A stretch of DNA of 5,463 nucleotides, taken from positions 1 to 5,463 of the forward strand of contig CAMFEN010000088.1 in the NCBI GenBank assembly GCA_945949375.1, in the 5' to 3' direction. Below, one piece after another: positions 1 through 4,769 of this stretch. The translations under genes and the position numbers were made by a program. The notes beneath the pieces are model-generated. The model made no database searches and was not told the DNA's origin. It saw nothing but the letters and a program-made list of their open reading frames with translations. Numbering within the stretch: position 1 is the stretch's first letter; every line of letters begins with the position of its first letter. This DNA comes from an uncultured Bacteroidales bacterium. Its GTDB lineage: Bacteria; Bacteroidota; Bacteroidia; Bacteroidales; Paludibacteraceae.

Positions 1-561
1 GGCGAGACTCGTATAGCAGACGCTATCAACGATGCGCTCAACTCGCCGCTGGTGAACACCAACGACGTGCACGGTGCCAAGCGACTGCTTCTCCAACTCT
101 ATTGCTCTACGGAGCATGCCATTCAGATGCAGGAGATAGACCAGATAAACGCCTTTGTGGACGAGATAGGCGATGAGGTGGAGGTGCAGTGGGGTGCCGC
201 TTTGGATGAGACATTAGGTGATGCAGTGCGGGTAACGATCATCGCCACAGGATACGAGGTGGACGGGCTGCCGACGATAGACACCGACGATGAAGAGCAG
301 TCTATACAAGACGCCATACGACAGAACTACGAAACATTGGACAAGCCCAAGGAGGATGAGCAGTCGGTAACCATCGACCTAAGAGACACGCTGCAAGCAG
401 CGAGCGAGGGTCCCGTCGGAGTAGAGAATGCCACTCCGCAATGGGGGGGCACCCCAACGGCAGATGAGGTAGTGATACACATCGAAGGCGATGAGGCTGT
501 CTCCACCAACGCCGCTGAGGGGAACACCCAACGCCGATGGGGAGGATGGTTGAGAAGATAA
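1..561 (+). CDS. ftsZ: Cell division protein FtsZ, C-terminal part (5' end outside the window)
   Basis: FtsZ is the tubulin-like GTPase that polymerises into the cytokinetic ring at mid-cell. The frame is open from base 1, so the gene starts upstream, and 186 residues are visible. Seen here is the end of the GTPase core and the tubulin-like C-terminal domain: GETRIADAIN with NSPL (visible residues 1-17), GAKRLLLQLY (25-34) and WGAALDETLGDAVRVTIIAT (64-83), the hallmark FtsZ strand ending IATGY. The nucleotide-binding loop GGGTGTG lies outside the window. After about residue 90 comes an acidic low-complexity linker of roughly 85 residues. The protein ends in a basic, Trp-containing tail, QRRWGGWLRR, which sits where the conserved peptide that binds FtsA and other partners normally lies, although I do not recognise the motif itself. 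A run of seven G (443-449) lies in the linker. The GTG at 52 is internal and not a start. The family call is firm. Confidence 0.95.
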   Translation, partial: GETRIADAINDALNSPLVNTNDVHGAKRLLLQLYCSTEHAIQMQEIDQINAFVDEIGDEVEVQWGAALDETLGDAVRVTIIATGYEVDGLPTIDTDDEEQSIQDAIRQNYETLDKPKEDEQSVTIDLRDTLQAASEGPVGVENATPQWGGTPTADEVVIHIEGDEAVSTNAAEGNTQRRWGGWLRR

Positions 562-600
562 TTATGAATTATGAGCGCATAGATAATTAACGTGCACTCG
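562..600. repeat. ATTCATAATT-type intergenic repeat after ftsZ
   Basis: Directly after the ftsZ stop the sequence reads AATTATGAATTATGA, the reverse complement of the TTCATAATTC motif repeated before the recombinase gene at 3531-3555. It is followed by ATAATTAA. No G+C-rich stem followed by a T-run is present, so I do not call a terminator. This looks like a short dispersed intergenic repeat. Function unknown. Confidence 0.4.
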
Positions 601-665
601 AAATACAAATCTATCATATAAAGACAAAACGATTGTTTTTCAACAAAAATATCCAAAATAAAATA

Positions 666-1607
666 ATGGACAATGAACTGAATTTATTTGACTTGTTTCT
701 TCTTGCGTGGCGAGGATGCAAGCGTGCTGTGAAAGCACTTTGGCGCACTTGTGTGTGTGCGATTCGTCTAACTATCCGCAAATGGTGGATTAGCCTACCT
801 GTATTGGTCATCTTCATTGCGGGTGCGTTGATCTATACTCGTCAGGACAACCTGACGTATAAGGTGTATGCAGTGGCGAAACTAAACGGTCCTACACTCA
901 ACCTCTTCAATGAGGTATTCCGTCCGTTACAGTCAGGTGTGTTCTTCAACGGGACTCCGGAAGTGGCACACTATATCTACGACCGTACTGCAAGGCGTTT
1001 TGAGACTTTCCCTGTGATAGACTGTTTAAGGGATAATATCATTGATTATGTGGACTTTGATCGCGATATAAAGCCTACGGATACGGTGAATTGGCAGATG
1101 CGTGATCATATCTGTATTCAGTTTCGCATCAAATACCGCGATTTAGCGGAGGTTCCTACAATTGAGAAGCAACTGATTGCTTATTTCAATGGTAATGAGT
1201 CAATGCAGCATGCTTATAAATCAGCATTGCCTGTGATGGACCGTAAAGTAGAGTTCTGCCATACGCAGATAGAAAAATTGGACAGCCTGACAACGGCTTT
1301 CTATTTCAACCAAAAGGAGTTGTCCTTGCAAGAGAGTTCGAACAACACGATAGTAACCGGCGAGCAGAGTAGTCGCAGCATGGAACTATTTTTGCCTGCG
1401 ATCTATGCTCATATTGACTATACGCAGCAGGTGGATGTGCAACGCGCTTCCTATACAGCCCCTGTGGCATTAGAGGACCACTTTGCTGTGAATCCCGACC
1501 CTATAAATAGCAGAGCGAAGATGCTGGTGCTCTTCATTCTTGCCGGCTGGCTCGTCAGTCTTGCCATTGCATGGGGAGTAGAAAAAGCATGTGTCAAATC
1601 AATTTGA
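666..1607 (+). CDS. Wzz/chain-length-determinant-like membrane protein with two membrane segments, function unknown
   Basis: This protein of 313 residues has a basic, amphipathic N-terminus, a first membrane segment at about residues 41-57 (WISLPVLVIFIAGALIY), a soluble region of about 225 residues that should face the periplasm, and a second membrane segment at about 286-304 (MLVLFILAGWLVSLAIAWG). A short cytoplasmic tail follows. That layout, with a charged helical stretch at about 190-220 and prolines just before the second segment (NPDPINSR), matches the Wzz polysaccharide co-polymerase fold. No Walker motifs or tyrosine kinase domain are present. I chose ATG 666 over an in-frame TTG at 633 because the TTG adds an 11-residue extension without support and the A-rich leader before 666 is typical of Bacteroidota. 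The stop codon overlaps an ATTTGACAA repeat. No polysaccharide genes are next to it, so a role in surface polysaccharide is only a guess from topology. Confidence 0.75.
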   Translation: MDNELNLFDLFLLAWRGCKRAVKALWRTCVCAIRLTIRKWWISLPVLVIFIAGALIYTRQDNLTYKVYAVAKLNGPTLNLFNEVFRPLQSGVFFNGTPEVAHYIYDRTARRFETFPVIDCLRDNIIDYVDFDRDIKPTDTVNWQMRDHICIQFRIKYRDLAEVPTIEKQLIAYFNGNESMQHAYKSALPVMDRKVEFCHTQIEKLDSLTTAFYFNQKELSLQESSNNTIVTGEQSSRSMELFLPAIYAHIDYTQQVDVQRASYTAPVALEDHFAVNPDPINSRAKMLVLFILAGWLVSLAIAWGVEKACVKSI

Positions 1608-1657
1608 CAATCTAACAATTGACAATTTAGAATGACCATGCTGCGTCTAATTGTCAA
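1601..1657. repeat. ATTTGACAAT repeats forming a hairpin before the DedA gene
   Basis: Copies of a TTGACAAT motif lie at 1603-1610 and 1619-1626, and an inverted copy lies at 1646-1657. TTGACAATTTAGA (1619-1631) can pair with TCTAATTGTCAA (1646-1657) with one bulged base and a 14-nt loop. The first copy overlaps the stop codon of the upstream gene. The stem is A+T-rich and no T-tract follows directly, so it would be a weak terminator at best. It looks like a short intergenic repeat found in this group of bacteria. Confidence 0.5.
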
Positions 1658-1681
1658 ATAGCAAAATAGTTAAAATAACAA

Positions 1682-2332
1682 ATGTCCTTTGTAGAAACGA
1701 TAACGGGGTGGTATGCGTCTCACATGAATTACGCCTCTATCACAGCGCTGATGACGATTGAGTCGTCGTTCATCCCTTTTCCCAGCGAGGTAGTTATTCC
1801 TCCTGCGGTGTATGTAGCATCGGAGCCGACGAGTGCACTATGCGCTACGGGTAACTACTCGGTGGACGTGGCTTTGATAGTGCTCTTCGGTACGATAGGT
1901 GCGATGTTAGGTGCAGTCATCAACTACTTGCTCTCGATGTGGTTGGGTCGTCCTATTATTTATAAGTTTGCCGACAGCCGCGTGGGACACCTGCTATTGC
2001 TCAGTAGCGAGAAGGTGCAGAAAGCGGAGCGTTACTTCAACGACCACGGCAAAGTGAGTACGTTCATTGGTCGGCTTATCCCGGGAATTCGCCAACTCAT
2101 CAGTATTCCTGCGGGTCTTGCAAAGATGCACTTTGGTCAGTTCATGCTCTATACCTTTCTCGGGGCATTTATTTGGAATAGCGTTTTGGCGTTACTCGGC
2201 TATATCGCACATGGGCAGGCAGATCTCATCAACCAATACAGCCACGAACTGAGTATCATTATCTTAGTTATCGTGTGCGTAGTGGTGCTTTACTATGTAG
2301 GGAAGTTGGTATATAAGAAACTGCGTGCATAA
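1682..2332 (+). CDS. DedA-family (SNARE-associated / VTT domain) inner-membrane protein
   Basis: This is a polytopic inner-membrane protein of 216 residues, the usual length for the DedA family. Members of this family act in membrane lipid homeostasis. Some are undecaprenyl-phosphate or phospholipid flippases, and loss often alters pH tolerance, division or envelope integrity. Hallmarks are visible: E27 followed by FIPFPSEVVIPP (30-41), a Gly-rich membrane segment at about 62-88, and the second conserved loop GRLIPGIRQLISIPAGLAKM (130-149), containing R131, P134-G135, R137 and the PAG that follows. Next come the aromatic segment TFLGAFIWNSVLALLGY (158-174) and a last membrane helix at about 190-208, before a basic KKLRA tail. 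ATG 1682 is preceded by an A-rich leader. The substrate of this particular member cannot be read from the sequence. The family assignment is firm. Confidence 0.92.
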   Translation: MSFVETITGWYASHMNYASITALMTIESSFIPFPSEVVIPPAVYVASEPTSALCATGNYSVDVALIVLFGTIGAMLGAVINYLLSMWLGRPIIYKFADSRVGHLLLLSSEKVQKAERYFNDHGKVSTFIGRLIPGIRQLISIPAGLAKMHFGQFMLYTFLGAFIWNSVLALLGYIAHGQADLINQYSHELSIIILVIVCVVVLYYVGKLVYKKLRA

Positions 2333-2333
2333 A

Positions 2334-2369
2334 AGCGCTCCGCGCTAAATGTACGAAAGCCCTGCGGGC
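2334..2369. repeat. Two small G+C-rich hairpins after the DedA gene
   Basis: Two bases after the DedA stop codon, AGCGC (2334-2338) faces GCGCT (2342-2346) across a 3-nt loop. GCCC (2359-2362) then faces GGGC (2366-2369), also across a 3-nt loop. Neither is followed by a T-tract, so they are not convincing intrinsic terminators. They could still slow transcription or protect the 3' end. Confidence 0.35.
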
Positions 2370-2370
2370 G

Positions 2371-2410
2371 GTACACGAAGCGAAGTTCATTACACGAAGT
2401 TAAAAATACA
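2371..2410 (+). repeat. CACGAAGTTAA-type intergenic repeat, copy before nadC
   Basis: This stretch contains ACACGAAGCGAAGTTCATTA and then CACGAAGTTAAAAATACA. A related arrangement (GAAGCGCAGTTAAAATACA, then CGAAGTTAATAA) lies just after nadC at 3332-3380. Similar short repeats therefore flank the nadC gene on both sides in the same orientation. No function is evident. Confidence 0.45.
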
Positions 2411-2424
2411 CAAAATTGAAATCT

Positions 2425-3294
2425 ATGCAAAGAGAGGAGTTGCGCAGGTTGATTGCGCTTTGGTTTGAAGAAGACATACGCGATGGTGACCACACCTCGC
2501 TGAGTTGTATCCCCGCCACTCAGATGGGCTGCCAACAGTTGATTATCAAGGAAGAGGGTATCTTGGCTGGCGTGGAGGTAGCGAAAGAGATTATCCGCTA
2601 TTTCGACCCCGAGTGCCGCATGGAGCAGTATCTTGAGGATGGCGCGGCAGTGAAGATAGGCGATGTTGCATTCCGAGTGTATGGTAAGGAGTTGTCTCTG
2701 TTGCAGATAGAGCGCACCATGCTCAATATCATGCAGCGGATGTCGGGCATTGCTACCACGACCCACCGCTACCAGTCCCTCATTGAGGACACAGGCTGCC
2801 ATGTCCTTGACACCCGTAAGACCACACCCGGACTGCGCTACTTGGAGAAAGAGGCGGTGAAGATAGGCGGAGGCATGAACCATCGCATCGGTCTCTTCGA
2901 CATGATTCTCCTGAAAGACAACCATGTGGATTTTGCGGGTGGCATCACGAACGCCCTCACCCGTGCTCGCAACTACTGCCATGAGAAAGGCAAAGACCTC
3001 CGTATAGAGATAGAGACGCGCAACGAAGACGAGATACGCGAGGCGCTGGCAACCAACATCCCCGACCGAATCATGCTGGATAATTTCACCCCTGAGCGCA
3101 CGAAGCAAGCGGTAGCAATCATCCGCGATTGGGAGAAGAGCGCAGGTCGCCACATGGAGATAGAGTCCTCCGGCGGCATTACCATTGACACACTGCGCGC
3201 CTACGCTGTCTGCGGAGTAGATTTCATCTCCGTGGGGGCGCTTACCCACTCCGTCAAAGGTCTTGATATGTCCTTCAAGGCAGTGAAAGAATAG
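2425..3294 (+). CDS. nadC: Nicotinate-nucleotide pyrophosphorylase (quinolinate phosphoribosyltransferase, carboxylating), EC 2.4.2.19
   Basis: The enzyme converts quinolinate and PRPP to nicotinate mononucleotide, CO2 and pyrophosphate in the cytoplasm, the step where de novo NAD synthesis joins the salvage branch. At 289 residues it has the normal family length. The N-terminal domain carries EEDIRDGDHTS (15-25) and ERTMLN with R97. The barrel carries DTRKTTPGLR (129-138, basic pair R131-K132), KIGGGMNHR (146-154, H153 and R154), ILLKDNH (161-167, K164), the acidic IEIE strand (194-197), MLDNF (217-221, D219) and ESSGGI (247-252), followed by GVDFISVGALTHS (264-276). These are the substrate-binding residues expected in this family, and none appears missing. 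ATG 2425 is preferred over the in-frame TTG at 2416 because the alignable N-terminus begins there. nadA and nadB are not adjacent within the window. An intrinsic terminator lies about 100 bp downstream. Confidence 0.96.
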   Translation: MQREELRRLIALWFEEDIRDGDHTSLSCIPATQMGCQQLIIKEEGILAGVEVAKEIIRYFDPECRMEQYLEDGAAVKIGDVAFRVYGKELSLLQIERTMLNIMQRMSGIATTTHRYQSLIEDTGCHVLDTRKTTPGLRYLEKEAVKIGGGMNHRIGLFDMILLKDNHVDFAGGITNALTRARNYCHEKGKDLRIEIETRNEDEIREALATNIPDRIMLDNFTPERTKQAVAIIRDWEKSAGRHMEIESSGGITIDTLRAYAVCGVDFISVGALTHSVKGLDMSFKAVKE

Positions 3295-3331
3295 AAAGAA
3301 AAACTATATACGTGTAGGAGAGCACTGCATG

Positions 3332-3380
3332 CTATACACTGAGTGAAGCGCAGTTAAAATACACGAAGTTAATAACTCTC
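3332..3380 (+). repeat. CACGAAGTTAA-type intergenic repeat, copy after nadC
   Basis: The stretch reads CTATACACTGAGTGAAGCGC, then AGTTAAAATACACGAAGTTA. It is an imperfect relative of the copy before nadC at 2371-2410 and sits between the nadC stop codon and the terminator. Confidence 0.4.
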
Positions 3381-3394
3381 CCTGCTGTGCCAAG

Positions 3395-3431
3395 AAAGGC
3401 TGACTAACATTTTCGTTAGGCAGCCTTTTTT
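3395..3431 (+). terminator. Intrinsic transcription terminator downstream of nadC
   Basis: AAAGGCTG (3395-3402) pairs with CAGCCTTT (3421-3428), and CTAAC (3404-3408) pairs with GTTAG (3415-3419), leaving one A/G mismatch and a 6-nt loop. The stem runs straight into a run of six T (3426-3431). This is a strong Rho-independent terminator for + strand transcripts from nadC. It separates the core genes from the recombinase region. Confidence 0.85.
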
Positions 3432-3484
3432 GTTCACTTATCAGCAGGGGGACGCGGAATATACAATTTACAAATTTACATATT

Positions 3485-3513
3485 AGCAGGCTGGGACGCC
3501 TGCACACGAGGAC
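3485..3513 (+). repeat. 29-bp repeat with internal palindrome, left copy upstream of the recombinase gene
   Basis: The core reads AGCAGGCTGGGACGCCTGC. GCAGGC (3486-3491) and GCCTGC (3498-3503) form an inverted repeat around TGGGAC. By my alignment 25 of 29 bases match the copy at 4965-4993, in the same orientation 1480 bp away. A degenerate fragment (TCAGCAGGGGGACGC) also lies at 3441-3455. It may be a dispersed repeat or a recombination site of the module it brackets. Its role is not shown by the sequence. Confidence 0.65.
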
Positions 3514-3530
3514 ATATTTAATGCTTGAAG

Positions 3531-3555
3531 TTCATAATTCCTAATTCATAATTCC
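3531..3555 (+). repeat. Tandem TTCATAATTCC repeat directly upstream of the recombinase start
   Basis: TTCATAATTCC occurs at 3531-3541 and again at 3545-3555, a 14-bp period, ending one base before the recombinase ATG. The motif is related in inverse orientation to the repeat after ftsZ at 562. It occupies the place where a leader or operator would lie, so it could affect expression, but it may be only a dispersed intergenic repeat. Confidence 0.5.
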
Positions 3556-3556
3556 C

Positions 3557-4165
3557 ATGACCTATGGCTACATTCGTGTTTCCACCGACAAGCAGACAGT
3601 GGAAAACCAACGTTTTGAAATCACTCGTTTTTGTTTGTCCGAGCGTATTCACATTGACGGTTGGATAGAAGAAACCATCTCGGGCACCAAATCCTATAAC
3701 AGACGTGCCCTTGGCAGGTTGCTCAAACAGGTTCAGAAAGGCGACCTAATTATCTGCGCCGAACTTTCACGCCTGGGTCGTAACCTCTTTATGATCATGG
3801 AGATACTGAACATCTGCATGAGCAAGGAGTGCCGTGTCTGGACAGTGAAGGACAACTATCGTCTTGGCGAGGACATCCAGTCGAAGGTGCTTGCCTTTGC
3901 TTTCGGTCTCTCTGCGGAGATAGAGCGTAACCTCATCTCACAGCGTACTAAGGAAGCGCTGGCTCGCAAGCGTCAGGAGGGAGTACATATAGGGCGTATC
4001 AAGGGGAAGAAGTTGCCGATAGAGCAGTACAAGCTCTACCCCAAGCGCCATTTGATCAGTCGTTGGATTCAACAAGGTGTAAGCAAGCGTGAGATAGCTC
4101 GCCGCCTCAGGATAGCACCAGCCACGCTCCGCCGCTTTCTACGCTGCTACAAAGTCCCCTTTTAA
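3557..4165 (+). CDS. Mpi-type serine site-specific recombinase (DNA invertase/resolvase family)
   Basis: A small serine recombinase of 202 residues. The catalytic domain opens with YGYIRVSTDKQTVENQ, giving R7 and the nucleophile S9. The active-site segment GDLIICAELSRLGRN (62-76) has S71, R72 and R75. The dimerisation helix region FGLSAEIERNLISQRTKEAL (116-135) is followed by a basic hinge GRIKGKK (146-152) and a C-terminal helix-turn-helix at about 166-195 (IQQGVSKREIARRLRIAPAT). From memory the catalytic half is close to Mpi of Bacteroides fragilis, which flips many capsule promoters in trans. All catalytic residues I can place are present, so the enzyme looks intact. The last codons and TAA lie inside a dispersed repeat (4147-4182), so the C-terminus may have been redefined by that repeat. 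I see no copy of a Mpi-type invertible promoter beside it. A role in resolution rather than inversion is possible. Confidence 0.9.
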   Translation: MTYGYIRVSTDKQTVENQRFEITRFCLSERIHIDGWIEETISGTKSYNRRALGRLLKQVQKGDLIICAELSRLGRNLFMIMEILNICMSKECRVWTVKDNYRLGEDIQSKVLAFAFGLSAEIERNLISQRTKEALARKRQEGVHIGRIKGKKLPIEQYKLYPKRHLISRWIQQGVSKREIARRLRIAPATLRRFLRCYKVPF

Positions 4166-4218
4166 GGGAGATTTAGAAGGTCCTACAAAGTCTCCCTTTA
4201 AGGGAGATTGAGAGGGAC
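4147..4218 (+). repeat. Two tandem 36-bp repeats overlapping the recombinase stop codon
   Basis: Copy 1 (4147-4182) and copy 2 (4183-4218) both begin CTACAAAGTC, continue with a CCCTTTTAAGGG or TCCCTTTAAGGGA palindrome, and end AGATTTAGAAGG or AGATTGAGAGGG. By my alignment 31 of 36 bases match. The recombinase stop codon TAA (4163-4165) is within the palindrome of copy 1. Two further copies lie in inverted orientation at 4854-4924. The CTCCCTTTAAGGGAG core resembles dispersed repeats of Bacteroidota genomes, which is recognition rather than a search result. Confidence 0.75.
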
Positions 4219-4312
4219 GTATTAATGGCAATTAATAGAGAACCCTCCGTTAAAGACCGTATAAAGAACCATTAAACTCTTTGCAAAAGGTACTGCTATT
4301 TTTTTTGAAATA

Positions 4313-4436
4313 TGCAAATGAATACTAAATGTTAATGTAGCAAATGAAGCAAATGTAGCATTTGTTATGGCTGGGAAAATACAACATTTGCTACATTTGC
4401 TACATTTGCTACATTGCCATTTAGTATTGATATGCA
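4313..4436. repeat. Long inverted repeat (48-bp arms, 28-bp loop) made of 9-bp GTAGCAAAT units
   Basis: The left arm (4313-4360) and the right arm (4389-4436) are reverse complements at 43 of 48 positions by hand alignment. The outer part includes TGCA and AATACTAAATG. The inner part is a run of 9-bp units, AATGTAGCAAATG and variants on the left and CATTTGCTACATTTGCTA on the right. The right arm on the + strand contains TACATTTG twice (4392-4399 and 4401-4408), which fits the Bacteroides -7 promoter pattern TAnnTTTG, but I see no TTTG at the proper -33 distance. As RNA or single-stranded DNA this would fold into a very stable hairpin. Function unknown. Confidence 0.85.
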
Positions 4437-4520
4437 CCTCGGTTAGGTCTCGGTAAGGACCTTATGGTGGGATGTAACAAATAAGGTGGGGTTGAAAATG
4501 GGGTAGTTGGAGGGAAAAAC

Positions 4521-4554
4521 GGGGTACTTTTCGCGCAAAGTACCCCTATTTTTT
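4521..4554. terminator. Perfect 10-bp-stem hairpin with T-tract, apparently bidirectional terminator
   Basis: GGGGTACTTT (4521-4530) pairs perfectly with AAAGTACCCC (4537-4546) around the 6-nt loop TCGCGC. On the + strand the stem is followed by TA and six T (4549-4554). On the - strand it is followed by G and five T, the complement of AAAAAC at 4515-4520. It therefore fits a terminator in both directions. It lies about 355 bp past the recombinase stop and not next to any recognised gene, so it may end the recombinase transcript or an unrecognised small RNA. Confidence 0.7.
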
Positions 4555-4586
4555 CGTTAAAAAGTATTAATTTTTGGGGGATATAG

Positions 4587-4649
4587 GGGTTACTCTAATT
4601 ATTATATATTATATATATAATAATTTAATATTTATGGGTAGGGTTACTC
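4587..4649. repeat. AT-only palindrome between two GGGTTACTC direct repeats
   Basis: AATTATTATATAT (4597-4609) and ATATATAATAATT (4613-4625) are perfect inverted 13-bp arms with a 3-nt centre. They are flanked by GGGTTACTC at 4587-4595 and 4641-4649, in the same orientation. A readily melted AT block beside repeats, with 9-bp units just downstream at 4657, is reminiscent of a replication or transfer origin, but no initiator gene is visible. Confidence 0.6.
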
Positions 4650-4656
4650 ATTTTCT

Positions 4657-4690
4657 ATGTAGCAAATGTAACAAATGTAGCAAGTGTTAT
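4657..4690 (+). repeat. Further run of the 9-bp GTAGCAAAT units
   Basis: This stretch reads ATGTAGCAAATGTAACAAAT then GTAGCAAGTGTTAT. By hand alignment it matches 4335-4368 (the inner left arm of the long inverted repeat and the start of its loop) at 30 of 34 positions, in the same orientation 322 bp away. It is directly followed by the GCCGCA/TGCGGC hairpin. Confidence 0.75.
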
Positions 4691-4769
4691 TTGCCGCATT
4701 TTGCGGCGGAGTTTCTCACGCAAAAGCGGTACTTTTGCATCAGAGTCTAATTTCCTCCTGCGCTCCAAA

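Larger units (their letters stand above)
4219..4769. other. Gene-free, A+T-rich, highly structured segment downstream of the recombinase
   Basis: No convincing coding region lies here. The - strand frame over 4222-4437 is only a translation of the 9-bp repeats. In order the stretch holds a small palindrome ATTAATGGCAATTAAT (4221-4236), a run of eight T (4299-4306), the long inverted repeat (4313-4436), an imperfect 11-bp tandem repeat CTCGGTTAGGT/CTCGGTAAGGA (4438-4459), the terminator-like hairpin (4521-4554), GGGTTACTC direct repeats (4587-4595 and 4641-4649) around an AT-only palindrome (4597-4625), a second run of the 9-bp units (4657-4690), and two small hairpins, GCCGCA/TGCGGC (4693-4707) and CAAAAG/CTTTTG (4721-4737). 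Confidence 0.7.

Noticed and set aside
327..656. Open frame on the - strand over the ftsZ end and the following gap
   Set aside because: It is antisense to the ftsZ linker and runs into A+T-rich intergenic DNA. No domain is visible.
633..665. Upstream TTG start for the Wzz-like protein
   Set aside because: It would add 11 residues (MFFNKNIQNKI) from A+T-rich leader sequence. ATG 666 is a better start with a typical leader.
2416..2424. Upstream TTG start for nadC
   Set aside because: ATG 2425 three codons later is the normal start codon, and family similarity begins there.
2293..3249. Long open frame of 318 codons on the - strand
   Set aside because: It lies opposite nadC, whose family motifs on the + strand are unmistakable. 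The - strand translation has no recognisable domain and is an antisense shadow.
4299..4306. Run of eight T as a terminator of the recombinase gene
   Set aside because: No stable stem ends at this T-run. TTTGCAAAAGG just before it does not form a convincing hairpin.
4313..4436. Possible CRISPR-like array
   Set aside because: The units are 9 bp, contiguous without spacers and arranged as one inverted repeat. No cas gene is present.
4222..4437. Cys-rich small frame on the - strand (CSKCSKCSKCC)
   Set aside because: The CSK periodicity is just the translation of the 9-bp TTTGCTACA units in the inverted repeat, not a metal-binding protein.
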